In this document: positions 52,101 through 63,400 of the stretch, piece after piece
Position numbering within the stretch: position 1 is the first letter of the stretch
How the letters are laid out: each line of letters begins with the position of its first letter
NCBI GenBank assembly: GCA_033439265.1
Contig: JAVTVX010000035.1
Location: 7,978,001-8,042,000 of the forward strand
DNA: 64,000 bases
Direction of reading: 5' to 3'
Source of the DNA: Dillenia suffruticosa
Taxonomy: Eukaryota; Streptophyta; Magnoliopsida; Dilleniales; Dilleniaceae
The notes under the pieces: model-generated
Seen by the model: only the letters and a program-made list of their open reading frames with translations
Databases searched by the model: none
What the model was told of the DNA's origin: nothing
Program-made: the position numbers and the translations under genes

Positions 52101-55100
52101 TATGAATGCTGTAGCAATATGAGACCAAATGACCACTGATAGTGTTAGGTGCTTCTTTATTAATTTGTGTAGTTTCAAGTTGTCTATCCAGCAAGTCTAC
52201 TTTTTTGGTTTCTAGTTCATCTAGTACCACAGATTTTAGAAACGAAAGAACTAGAGGAAAACAACATAACATCCCAACTTTAAGCATTGGTTCAAGAAAA
52301 CATTAATCACTCCCTTTGAAGTAAAAAGCGTATTAGCAGCCACCAAATCATTTTCATCTCTAATTAAAAAAAAAAAGAGATTTCGGAAACTGCTTATTGT
52401 TTGGGGTGGGGGGATTGTTTCTTCTTTGTTGTTACAATTGGTGACTTTAAGCTCTCTTCAAAGTGACATTTAGGCTTGGAGTGGAGTGATAGCTTGTACA
52501 TCAGAAAGGAGAGTTGTTAGGATGCTCCATATAACTGTGTTTTGGTCGGCTTGTAGGGAACTAAATGGAAGAATCTTTAGAGTGTGGAAAGACCCATCCC
52601 AGTTTCTGTGGATCTTTGTGATAATATGTATTCCTTTTGTCTTCTTTGAAGTCTTTTGAATTTTGATCTCCTTTGGGATGTGGGTGCCTTTTCCCTGGTT
52701 TGTCCATGTTTTCTTTTCTGAATAAAATTTCTTTCTTCCGTTATATTTGGGGGGCGGGGGAGTGTGCTATCTTGCCCTCACTTTCCATGGTGCTTGGTCA
52801 GATACTCTAATTGGGGCAGGGTAGAGATGGATCCCACCACCCTGCCGAGCTCCATACTGACTCGGGAAAATGGATATAGAATGCACTTGGGAGTTAGCTG
52901 CAGTCCTTTCATGGCTGGTCTCTCTCTCAGCAATAAAAGAGGGGGGGAGGGGAAGGAACAAGTGGCAACAACACAGAGTGTTGCTTTCATGGTAACAAAC
53001 AAGGGGAAGATTAGATATGACATGCGGTTTTCGTGATTGCCTGAAAATTTTCTAGGACTTATCTGTGCTAAATAAGTTGTAGCATTTTCTGATTGACATG
53101 GAGGATGACAATGGAATATTAGAGATTGGAGAAAGTTTAATAAAAATTTGCCTGTGGATAAATTGGATCATGACTATGTGCTGCTAACCAGGATAAAGGG
53201 GGTTTCTTGGCTTTAGTGTAGTTCTTTGTGTAGAGCAAGCGAACTAGTTAAAGAAGCATGAATGAGGGTTATGCATCCACCTAAGGTTAAAGAAGTTCCT
53301 TTCCACCCATTAGTCTTTCATGAATTCTATTTACATTTGGATCCCAAAACTGAACATCCTACGATTATTCCCCCAAAGGAATCCTTAAATAAGAAACAGG
53401 CCACTCATAATTCGCACAATTACCTATAGTGAGCCACATGACCAAGAGTCTCACTTTGAATATTTATGCCAAGAAACTTCACTTGAACATATTGATTCTA
53501 AGTCCAAAAATTCTCAAATATATATATATATATATTAAGAAGCACAATCATGTCCTTAAACTCTTACTATCCTTCTTTAGAAAGAGAATAGTATCATCTA
53601 CACCAGAAAAAAATATTGGCATGAATCCCTCTCTCATCAACATACTCAAAGGATCCACCATAAATGTAAAAAAATTAAAAAAATTAAAAAAATTAAAAAA
53701 ATAATAATAATGATAATAGAGAAAGAGAGTCACCTTGCCTCAACCCAACTCATTTTAGTTCTCCATTAATAATGACATAAAAGCTAGCTGAACTTGAGCA
53801 CTCTCAAATCCAACTTTTCCATCGAGTCCCAAACCCCTTATTCTCCAATATGTTTATCTATAAAACTCCAACTTATATTTTGTCATGAGCTTTCTCAGGG
53901 TCCAAATCTTTAGTTGTGCGGTTTTGTTAATTTGTCTTTGCTGTTTATATCATGATGGCGAACTGTTTTTACTTTTGTTTTTTAATTTTAACTTTTGGTG
54001 GAGTGGTCATGGCTATGTAATTTCCTTTTTTCAGGGCAAGAGTCTCATACCTCCATTACTTATTTTGTGCTACAGGCCATACTGGAGATGCTATTTTCCC
54101 AACACACAAGCAATAATCTATGTTGTTGATTCAAGTGACACCGATAGACTTGTAATTGCAAAAGATGAATTCCATGCAATCCTTGAGGTACCCTTATAGC
54201 CTGTTTGAGATGATATATGTTTCCATACAATATGATGAGTATGTTATTATTATGGTCACCTGCTTTATCATGTTTTGTTTATCTTTATCAGGCTTGGTTT
54301 ATTTTAAGAGATTCTGTTATTTGTAGCAAGTATTAGCAGATTGAAATATGCCTAACACAGATGATAGAATTAAAAATAAATAGAAATGGTAGTATCATTT
54401 GTTTCCATCTTAGAGCATAAATTTACATCTTTGAACTTTATTGAATTCTTTGATAGGAGGAAGAACTAAAGGGTTCAGTTGTGCTCATATTTGCAAACAA
54501 GCAGGTCAGAATTATTGCCCTCTTTAGTTATTTATGATAATCAATTTGGTAAGGTACCTTGTTACCTTGCATGCGATCTTATTTTATGTTTATAGAAAAC
54601 AGTTTTCCACTTTTTTGAAGCTTAAAGACTGTGCCCTTTTTATGCCATTAGGTTTAAAACTTATAGCTCTTATGCGATTAGTTAGACAAACTATTCAAAT
54701 ACTTTGCGGTTTGTGTCCATGTAGGATCTCCCTGGCGCACTTGATGATGCTGCAGTGACAGAGGCCTTGGAGTTGCATAAGATAAAAAATAGGCAATGGG
54801 CCATTTTCAAAACTTCCGCTGTAAAAGGGGAAGGTCTCTTTGAGGGATTGGATTGGTAAGCTCAATGAATGATCTAACAGGGCATATGTGGGCTGAAGTT
54901 TTTGATTTCTGAAGAGTTCATAGCTTGCTTGAATATTCTAGAGTACTTGTATGCATGTACCTTCGCAGATGTGTCTGTGTTAAAACTACGGGCACCCTAT
55001 GAAAACTGGCTGATGGGATGAGGCAAAAGTACCTAAAGGGGGTTGTGTAAAATTTTTCAACAATAATAATCCACTTTTCTAATAAAAAAAAAATGAAAGC

Positions 55101-55961
55101 AAAGGTGGGGGGAGGGATTGTACATAGACACATCTTGAGCCATTCGAAAGGAAGGATTGACAAAATTTATACTATTCTAACATTGAATTCAATTTAGCTT
55201 TTGGACTGAGCTCTAGTTCACAAGAATCCAGTTGATCAATTATTTAGAAATACTTGGTTTTTGTGGTTGTCTGTTGGACCTAAATGGGGCCTACACAATG
55301 GATTACTTGGTCTGACTGGCTGGAGATCTGGCATTTACAGCAGTGAATTTTGAAGTGCTCCCTAAATATCTCGTTGTCCAACAATGGAAATAATTAAAAC
55401 ATTTAGGTGACATGTTTAAACACCATGAGTCTCCCTCCACCTCAAATGATAGCAAATCTGTATTGGTGCATATTTGCCCTTTTTTATGCTGAAAGAGAAC
55501 CCTTTGCCAAAAAACAGGTCATAGTAAAATGTTGTAATAAACCTTTTGTTGACCCGTAACGTTATTGGGGAAAAATATACACATTTTTCTAAGTTTTGTT
55601 ATTGTTATAAATCTTTTAGTCTTTTAAGTATCCTGTTTTAGCACTAGAAACAGAGAGTGTATCAGGAGTAGATTCAGAACATAAATTAATTCTCAAGGAA
55701 TATTAGCATAGATTTAACATTGTTTCAAGATTTATGGGGCACAAATTATCAAATTTTAAGCTAGTTAAGTGGGGTGAACAGCACAAATTTAGGAGTACAA
55801 ATAGATTACTGGGGTTGAATGCTGCCCTTACGGATGGATCTTCCATGGTTGGTGCCTGTGCTCATCTCATTTGGGTTTAGTAATTAATGAATTGAAACCG
55901 TAATATGGTGTATCCTTGTGAATGTAGGTTGAGTAACACACTGAAGTCTGGAGGCGGCTGA
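46115..55961 (+). CDS. ARL1: ADP-ribosylation-factor-like GTPase ARL1 (eight exons)
   Basis: Small Golgi GTPase of the ARF family, which recruits GRIP-domain tethers to the trans-Golgi. Exons: 46115-46217, 46332-46370, 46461-46523, 50894-50912, 54076-54187, 54457-54504, 54725-54855, 55928-55961. All are GT-AG and phases agree, giving 182 residues, the usual ARL1 length. Seen: Gly2 for N-myristoylation ([14 protein letters not shown]), P-loop GLDNAGKT (24-31), switch I with [26 protein letters not shown] for G3/switch II, NKQD for G4, SAVKGEG for G5 and the C-terminal [10 protein letters not shown]. It is close to Arabidopsis ARL1 (At2g24765, ARF3) by memory. Exon 4 is only 19 nt and lies between introns of 4.37 kb (46524-50893) and 3.16 kb (50913-54075), both rich in repeats. 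No coding damage was seen. Confidence 0.97.
46524..49390. other. ARL1 intron 3, left part
   Basis: Intronic DNA without a recognised gene or element. Contains T-rich runs near 47090 and 47120, a 10-G run (48305-48314) and GC-richer stretches whose translations show no family motif. Confidence 0.5.
49407..49649. mobile_element. hAT-like MITE (243 bp) in ARL1 intron 3
   Basis: The left end caggggtaaagc pairs imperfectly (9 of 12) with the reversed right end caatggcaaagc. Adjacent 8-bp flanks agtaggta (49399-49406) and ggtaggta (49650-49657) match at 7 of 8 positions. The CAGGGG start and 8-bp duplication fit hAT. No transposase. The element is G-rich and includes a 10-G run (49611-49620). Confidence 0.65.
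49686..49824 (-). mobile_element. Au-type SINE fragment, minus strand
   Basis: Reading on the plus strand, a short A-run, then cacccagtgtac, ctccccggcttaacgcgggg, ggagggtggacgtatatgta, gcaaccttccccttg and gcaaagaggccatttcc follow in the order of a reversed Au SINE (from memory of its consensus). The pol III promoter half is missing, so it is 5'-truncated. It contains a perfect 17-bp tandem duplication (49723-49739 and 49740-49756). Confidence 0.75.
51110..51211. repeat. 51-bp tandem duplication in ARL1 intron 4
   Basis: gagaaaaggagcaatgatat and following bases recur after exactly 51 bp (51110 and 51161) with a few substitutions. Confidence 0.93.
51772..51813. repeat. 21-bp perfect tandem duplication in ARL1 intron 4
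   Basis: A 21-bp unit beginning gggattatccttttaagct is present twice without gap (51772-51792 and 51793-51813). Confidence 0.95.
52440..52750 (+). mobile_element. 3' end of a degraded L1 LINE in ARL1 intron 4
   Basis: Translation gives [20 protein letters not shown], like the C-terminal WRERN-RIFE block of plant L1 ORF2. A T-rich 3' UTR-like end with gaataaaatttctttc follows at 52720-52735. Short, old and broken; assignment is moderate. Confidence 0.5.
53400..53910 (-). mobile_element. Degraded L1 LINE RT fragment, minus strand, in ARL1 intron 4
   Basis: On the minus strand, from about 53900 down: [46 protein letters not shown], then after a simple repeat a DDTILFL box near 53580-53610, FENF and INMF-like and FLGINI blocks. 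This is the order of L1 reverse-transcriptase motifs. It is interrupted by an (AAAAAATT)n-like run (53672-53702) and an AT run, and has several stops. Its ends, about 0.5 kb apart, show both 5' and 3' loss. Confidence 0.75.
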
Positions 55962-57381
55962 CCATTATTGACATGAATCTGACCTTCCTTGTTATTTGAT
56001 GAAGTTAAAACTAGAAGAGGCTTACTGTTACGTGGCGCAGGGCATGGTGAAAATTTCAGGTTTGAATGCAATACTTTTATTCAATTGTTCCAATTTTTCG
56101 ACCAGAATGCTGATATCCTTGTAAAATTTTTGTCAAAGATACAAAGAATGGTTTCTTTTGATTGAGAGAGACAATGATATTTTATTTCATGTTTGCCATT
56201 ATGAAGCGTATTAGGGTACATTTTTACTACTATTACATAATTTGTCAGGTAAAATTCTGATCATGGTATGCTTTTCATGGATCAGGTAGATTAAATGTAG
56301 GAAGATGAGAGTAAAGTACATCATATAAAATTTCTTTTATATATTCCTGGCTTAATGGATCACATGTGCCATATGTTTGATTTCCTTATGCATTTGCAGT
56401 AGAAAATTTCTTGTAATTTGAGTTCTGTGCTCAGCCTATCAGCCTCTTCTCTCAAGGCCATTGTGCATCGCTGACTTGCCGTTTTCCTGTCGTTTCTAGT
56501 GGCAATATTGAGAATGGTGTATTTTTGGGGGACTTTGTTTTGTCACCAATGTGATGGTCGATCAGTAGTGCCACCCTAGTCGATCAAGGGATCTACACAA
56601 AAGCTGGTCCGTCTGAGTCCTCGGTCGGCTCACATGACACCATTTGCGGAGAACTTAGCCCCAAATGGAGTTAAGCGGCTCCCGCATTTCACTCCCCCAC
56701 GGGGGTTCTATGCTCTTAAAGGGGAATTATTGGTAAAATAAACTTCCTCAATCATGATGCATAAAATTTTCGAGGGCCGGTCCTAAGAATATTTTCAGAT
56801 CTTGAATTAGAATCTATTCTCTCTCCCTAGCGGCTCTTTTGGATAGATCAGAAGAGAAAAAAGAAAAAAGGATTATGAGAAAGAGTTGCCACTTTTCTTT
56901 CCTTAGCAAGTTTAAATACGATGGAAAAGGAAGGATTTGGATGGATTTGAGATCCTTTCAAATCTAAAATTTTCTCTCTAAAAAATGGATAAAAGGCAGG
57001 AGTTGAAAGCAAAACTTTTTATTTCAATGAGTTTGATTTCTTTCTTTTTTTTTTTTTTTAAAATAAAACTCTTAAATAACATGAAGAAGATTATAAGTTT
57101 TTTTCTTCTTTTCTTTTCTCTCCTAACAAATTTTCCTTGTCTCTTCAAGACTCCCAAACATTCCGTAAAGGTAACGTCTTTCTTCATAACAAAAGGTTCG
57201 TACATTTAAAATTATATAATGGGTTAATATTCTTACGTAAATTATTTAAAAAAATCGCCACTAAAATTTGAATCTACCCCATTAATAAAAATACTCGATT
57301 ACCCCGTGGTTGACAAGTTTCGGGAAGGAACGATTTAACACTACATGTTGGTGGTTTTTTTTTTTTTTTTTTTAATATATA

Positions 57382-57437
<56 letters not shown>

Positions 57438-57930
57438 CCCATTATTTTACTAACAATTAATTTATTAATTCTGATTAATTCGTTTCAAATTAACTATCGA
57501 ACTCATTAAGAAATAAAATTTTCAAATAAATGCTTTTTCCATTCTTGAGAATGTTAATAACAAATCTAATATTCTTCCAAGATACATAGTGTATGGTAGC
57601 ATATATTAAATAGATGTTGATGTTTACTCCGTGAAAAAGAATAATTAATTTTTTGGGAAAAAAAATTGTCAAGTCATGAACATCAATTACAAATATCTCC
57701 AAATCCGTTGTGGTACGCAGTCACTGACATAACAATTACAAATTTTAATAATTGTCTATTACAAAAAAGATAAGTTCATTTGTCTATTATTACTCTTTTT
57801 TTTTTTGTACGAGTACACGTGGCACATTATGTCAATCTTGTCAAAGATTAAACTATGTCATATTGGAAAAAAGGACAAAGCCGTAGCATGTGAAATGAGA
57901 TTGAAAATAGCTAAACAACAATAGGAAACA
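55962..57930. other. Intergenic DNA downstream of ARL1
   Basis: Starts with the ARL1 3' UTR. A more GC-rich patch at 56530-56720 (cccccacgggggttc hairpin-like, repeated cgatca words) is unassigned. AT microsatellite at 57391-57430. No gene. Confidence 0.55.
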
Positions 57931-57944
57931 AAAAATGGAAAGGA

Positions 57945-58843
57945 CGGTGGCGGATTATGGAATTTTTTGAGGTAAAAATAAAATTAAAACAATAAACTAA
58001 ATTTTGTAATATACAAAAACATATTTTAGACATACCTAAAATTTATTGATCTATGAAACAATACAATCTATTTTACATAGTAATTTTTGCTTTTTAAGAT
58101 AATATAAAAATTAATGGGCACTTCGGTCATTTTGCTTCATGGCGCCGATTGACAAAATGACAAGAACAAACTATTCCAACTACTCTCTCTTCTCTCTTTT
58201 CTTGGCTTATTCTCTCTCTTTTCTTTGCCACATATTGATCGGTCAGTCTCTTGATCGAGTGTTCTTTCTCTTTCAATTGAGCTTGATTGAATCAAATTTA
58301 CCAGAGTCAGGAATAGAGAGAAAATAATTTGATTAATTTCCCCCCTTTTTCTCTCTCTTGTTCTCGTCTTGATTGAGAGAGAGAAAAAGAGAAATAGGCA
58401 TATTAATTGATGTCAAAATAAAAGAGAAAAGTATGGTGGCTATAGATATATGGAGTGGGAGCAAATGTGAGAGAGAAAGATTAAGATGAATGATTGAGAT
58501 TGATCAACAGTCAATTGATTTTATAAAATAGAATATTAAATTATTTAATCAAATATTAAAATTAAAATTTAAAAATAAAAAAAAAATTACGCTGAGAGAT
58601 CCACTACTTAAAAATAAAGTCTCCACAAATACTCAAATATAATTAGTTATATATGGATTCAAATGCCGATAGTGGGAACAAAAAATGATTGAGAGAGAGG
58701 AAATGATCGATAGAGTGAGAAAGAGGAAAGAAAGAAAAATTGATTTGAAATCGATCGGTAGAGATACAAGAGAGAAGATATACAAGAAAGAGAGAGAGGA
58801 AATCGTCCAACTAGGTCCATCAGTCGATCGTGATTGAGAAGAA

Positions 58844-58880
<37 letters not shown>

Positions 58881-59073
58881 AGAGAGGATTAGAGAGAAAA
58901 GAAAGAGTTATTGGGACACTAACCAATTTATTTACAGTAGAATTTTGGTCTCTCTTATGATATAATATTAATTGGATTTTTGTATTACATGACGTTCCTC
59001 ATTTTTGTATTAGAAAACCCATTTTTGTCTCATAATTCCGCCTCAAAACCATAAAACTCTTGTTCCACCATTG
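57945..59073. mobile_element. Possible degraded MITE-like element (about 1.1 kb)
   Basis: The left end cggtggcggattatgga and the reversed right end caatggtggaacaagag resemble the CAGTGGCGGA type of hAT ends and face each other. The inside is GA/CT-rich with scattered cgatcg words and no transposase. No matching target duplication was found, so this is tentative. Confidence 0.3.
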
Positions 59074-59284
59074 TCTCCATAATTTTTCTAATACCATGCA
59101 GCCTTTTTAGATGATTTTCTGGGTGTAAAACAAACTGGCACAAGATGTATGCGCATTTAAATTTTTGTGTTAAAAAAACACGTCCGATATTAACACTATA
59201 AGTATTTGTTAACTAAATACAATTAAAAGGTAATAATCAATAGAGGGAGAAAGGAAAGAGTGGGGGTTGCAAAAAGTTACTATT

Positions 59285-59285
59285 G

Positions 59286-59324
<39 letters not shown>
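59285..59324. repeat. (GA)n microsatellite
   Basis: About 34 bp of GA followed by a GGAGGGGGAGGGG patch. Confidence 0.95.
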
Positions 59325-59741
59325 GGGGAGGGGTTAAGAAATCCACCAAAAAAAAAGAGAGGAGGGATTATGGATAAATGGCTTCGCAGGTGCTCTTGAT
59401 TTGTTTCGTTTTCATTTAATTCTAGTTGTATAATTTTATAATTAAAATAAAAAATTTTTGTTGAATAATATATATTTTTATAAATAAAAATCAAATTTAT
59501 CCATAAAAAATTAAATTACATTACATAAATAATTTTTTGTTATATATTTTTAATTGTCGAAAGCTTCAAATAAACCATTGAACCTTAAACCAAGTTTGAA
59601 TTTGAGGTGTCAGTTGGATTGCATGTTGCATGTAAGAATTAAAAAAACGCATTATTATAACCCAATAATTAGGATTTGGTCAGCTTATAACATCTCAAAA
59701 CATGTGAACTTCTGCATGTCCACGTGTTACTCCTCCATCCA

Positions 59742-59813
59742 AGCAACCCGGAAATATTATTTTCATCTTTTCAAACTTGTGGTCGTGAGTCTATGGACAT
59801 TAATTTGATTTAA

Positions 59814-59845
<32 letters not shown>

Positions 59846-60790
59846 CGTGTGTGTGTGTGTGTGCGCGCGCGCGTAAAAGTTTGAATTGATTTGATAAATT
59901 CATGATTCATTTCCGTACGTGCTGAAACGCGTGGAGCGGAGAAACTTTAAGGTCCGTCACCATCTCGGAGGCCGCCCGTGGATTGTGTCGTTTTATGAGA
60001 AACGTGCGTGTCTTCGCTCCTCCTCCTCCAAGGCATCGTGTGGCCATTAAATTTTATGTATTGTTGAATTACTAGAAACCACTAGTCTGTTTGACTAATA
60101 TAATATAAAATATGAAGGATGCCCGAAATATTATTTATGCATCCTAGTCATCTTTTAAAACTTGTGGTCGTGAGACTATGAACATTAATTTGATAAGTTC
60201 TTGATTCATTTCCGGGCGTGCGGAAACGCGTGGAGCGGAGAAACATTAAGGTCCATAACCATCTCGGAGGCCCGCGAATTGTGTCGTTTTATGAGAAACG
60301 TGGCGTGTCCAAGGAGACGGATTGTGTGGTTTTATGAGAAATATGATATGTCCGATAAGACAGTACGATAAGTCACTTAATGATCATATATATTTTTTTA
60401 ATTCTGTAATTTAGAATTCAAATCATATTAAAAAAATAAAAAGAAATATGCTTATTTTCGCTCCACCTCTTCTAAGGTATTGTATGGCCATTAACCAATG
60501 TGGATTGACTCAATTAGATATGAGATTGAGTATCTTTAAGTATAATCGAGATTCGATTCCTGTTGAGAGTATCAGGTCCTCATATATATAGAGCGTTTCC
60601 TGTTGAGAGACTCACTCTATGAAAAGAGCTATTACAACAGTTAATCCGAATTAATTGGGATAAAATTTTGAATACCGAACAGTTTCTAAAATATAGTACA
60701 TAAAAATTGGTATGGTTATTAAATTTTATGTATTGTTGAATTACTAGAAGCCACTCGTCTGTTTGACTAATATAATATAAAATAACAAGG
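59742..60790. repeat. Duplicated CpG-rich unit, second copy interrupted
   Basis: A unit of about 376 bp (59742-60117) recurs from about 60118 to 60785. Matching landmarks: acttgtggtcgtgag (59775, 60160), gaaacgcgtggagcggagaaa (one base longer than shown elsewhere; 59923 and 60223 areas), accatctcggaggc, gtgtcgttttatgagaaacg (59985, 60278), ggccattaa and the end attactagaarccact (60068, 60740). Copy 1 also carries an AT/GT/CG compound microsatellite (59817-59872). Copy 2 has an extra partial repeat of the gttttatgagaaa block (about 60325) and a 216-bp insertion. No gene is seen in it. Confidence 0.88.
60495..60710 (+). mobile_element. SINE-like insertion (216 bp)
   Basis: Present only in the second copy of the duplicated unit. 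It is flanked by tatggccattaa (60483-60494) and tatggttattaa (60711-60722), a 12-bp near-duplication. Copy 1 at about 60039-60055 has the uninterrupted site. Inside, tggattgactcaatta (60501) resembles box A and agattcgattcc (60549-60560) box B of tRNA-derived SINEs. There is no clear poly(A) tail, so the class is uncertain although the insertion itself is clear. Confidence 0.5.
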
Positions 60791-62880
60791 TCACGTGACC
60801 GGGGGTCTAGTCTATTTTAGCTCAACTGTGTTTTCACATCTAATTGGGTTAAATTTTAATAATAAAAAAATTTAATCTATTTGGATAAATTGATTTGACC
60901 TATTTTTTATTTGGTCCGAATCATTAATTTAATAATCAGATAATATAATTAATTATATATGTATTTTAAATATAATTTTTATCATATGATTATAATATAT
61001 ATTAGCTCTATATATTGGGATGAAGTTGATAGGAGTTGTTAAAATCTATTTATATTTCTAGCCTAATAATCTAAGAAACCAGGCCAGACTTTGTTAGATG
61101 CACAAACAGGTCAAACGGAACTTAATCATATTGGGCTCATATCAATATCTTTCCTAGTAGGCCTAATTAGTTAACTTCGTGTATTGACCGACGATCTAAT
61201 TTATTTTCATTCATATCATAACTAAAATAAAATAAAATAAATGTCAGTATATGAAAAATTAGAAATTTGAGTGGTTACAAAAAGTTATTGGGTAGCATTT
61301 CTTTTATTTTTTTTAATTATGTAATTCAAGTTATATCTTTCTTTGAATATTCTACACAAATATAAGTACTTACATATCTAGTAAAGTTGTGATATTTTTC
61401 AAACACTCAATTTTTTTTCTTTTATTCAGAGGCTTAAGTTGAGCAACGAGAATTTAAGCTCTTGTAGGATTCAGTAAAAATATTTTTATAAATACATATA
61501 TTTTTTAAATTTTTATGATTTATATTTAAAAAAAAGGAAAAAAAAGAGAGAGAGAGAGAGAGAATTTGCCTCTTTCCTTGAGATCTCAAAAGACGCTTAA
61601 AGAAATCGGAGAAAAGGAGAATTGCTCAAAATTATTACTTTTTTTTTTTTTGGTCAAAGACGTAAAAAAAAAAAAAAATAGTGATCAGAACAATGATCTG
61701 ACAAGACTCGCCTGTCACAATATCTGTTAAACAAGGGCAACAAACAGATGTCAGATGCGAATCTGACTTCTTCATGCATCGAATGTGATATAAACCAAAA
61801 CACATTTCCCGATGAGTTGAATTTTAAGGAAATTTATTACATTTCCGAAACAAATTGTCTCATGAAAACTATACTTTTATTATTTATTTTCTATTAAGAG
61901 ATTTATAAATTTAAAATTATATAATAAATGATATAATTCTTGTCTATTTAATTGTTAAATAGAATATTTGAATTAGATTTGTTATATGTAATCATCAGAT
62001 TATATTTATTTATATTATACTTGTGTGAGATCGAAAATGATTTAAGAATAAAATAATTTAATTATAATTGTGCTTACCTCCGAATCAAGCAAAACGGTCA
62101 CCCAATCTTAACAACCTGGAAAGATGAGGGTTATTCATTTCTCACGTGGACTGGATGTCTCTCTTGGCTGGTGGGACCAAAAAACAGGAAGAAATAATAG
62201 AAAGGGGAAGGCATGTGAAACCGGACATGAAATCAACATCGAACACAGTTCAAAGACATGACTTACTACAAATTAAGATGAATCTTAGACAATGCAAAAT
62301 TAACCGAAAATGTGAGGATGGAAGTCGGCGTGTGGAAGAACACCCACTTCTTTTCCCAACATATCAATATTATTGGCGGAATAAAATGAGTAAAGTATTT
62401 ATAATTGATTTTTATATTATTTTAAGAAAATATTATTCTAATTTATAGTGATTGATGTGTTACGTTCGAAAAAAAAAAGATGTATAGAGAAATATGGAGA
62501 AAGAGGGAATTAATTAGAGTAATTCTGTAAAGAATGAAAAATTGGATAACAATACTCTTTTATTAGCACGTGGACATACTGATTTCAGGGGACAATGCAA
62601 GACTTTTGAAAATTTACTACAACAAATTACATTTCTAACGGCACATTCAAAAGAAGGAATTATGATAGATTTGAAAATATTGAAAATTCTGTAATATTCC
62701 TAATATTTAAAGATTAGAAATTTAAAAAATTCAACTCAAAATATTTTATCTTTTAAGAACTTCTTTTATTTTAAATTTTTTAAATATTATCTTTTAGGAG
62801 TTTTTTATTTCTTAAAATAAATAAAAATAATTTATTAAGTTAGAAAAAAAGAAGAGATTCAATTTTTTAGGGTTACTATT

Positions 62881-62922
<42 letters not shown>

Positions 62923-63400
62923 TATTCATTGTTTTTGGAGGAGAGGTGTACAGGCCGAAAGGGTTGCAGCCAACGGCTTGAGAAAAAGGGTACATTGTCT
63001 TTATTTCTTGATTGGGGAATGCACATATTATGGAGAAAAGCAGCTACCGGCAGCACATCTTTTTCTTGTAGTTCAATACATTCTTTTGAATATCTAAAAT
63101 CATTTTGTGTGTTCTATTTCTTCGTGAATTCATTTTAATTTATTTTTTCTAGTCAAAAAATTATTAAATTCTTAATAAATGAAAATTGTAAAATTTAAGT
63201 GATTTTATTAATTTGATATTTATGAATATTTATTTAATCTATATACCATAATATTTATGATTGTATTGTGTTTGTTAAATATAGATCTATATTTAATAAC
63301 TCTAAAATAGTTTACAATTATTTAAAAATAGCAAACTTTATTTGTTTTTAATAAAATGGTAATTCGCATAGTTTTATGATATCGTAAGCGATTTAAATTA
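60790..63400. other. AT-rich intergenic DNA
   Basis: No gene seen. A 100-codon plus frame at 62146-62448 has no recognisable domain. (AT)n at 62884-62918 and A/T runs near 61640-61680. Confidence 0.55.

Noticed and set aside
62146-62448. 100-codon plus frame as a small gene
   Set aside because: No family motif, no TATA-leader-ATG context and AT-rich end. Most likely chance.
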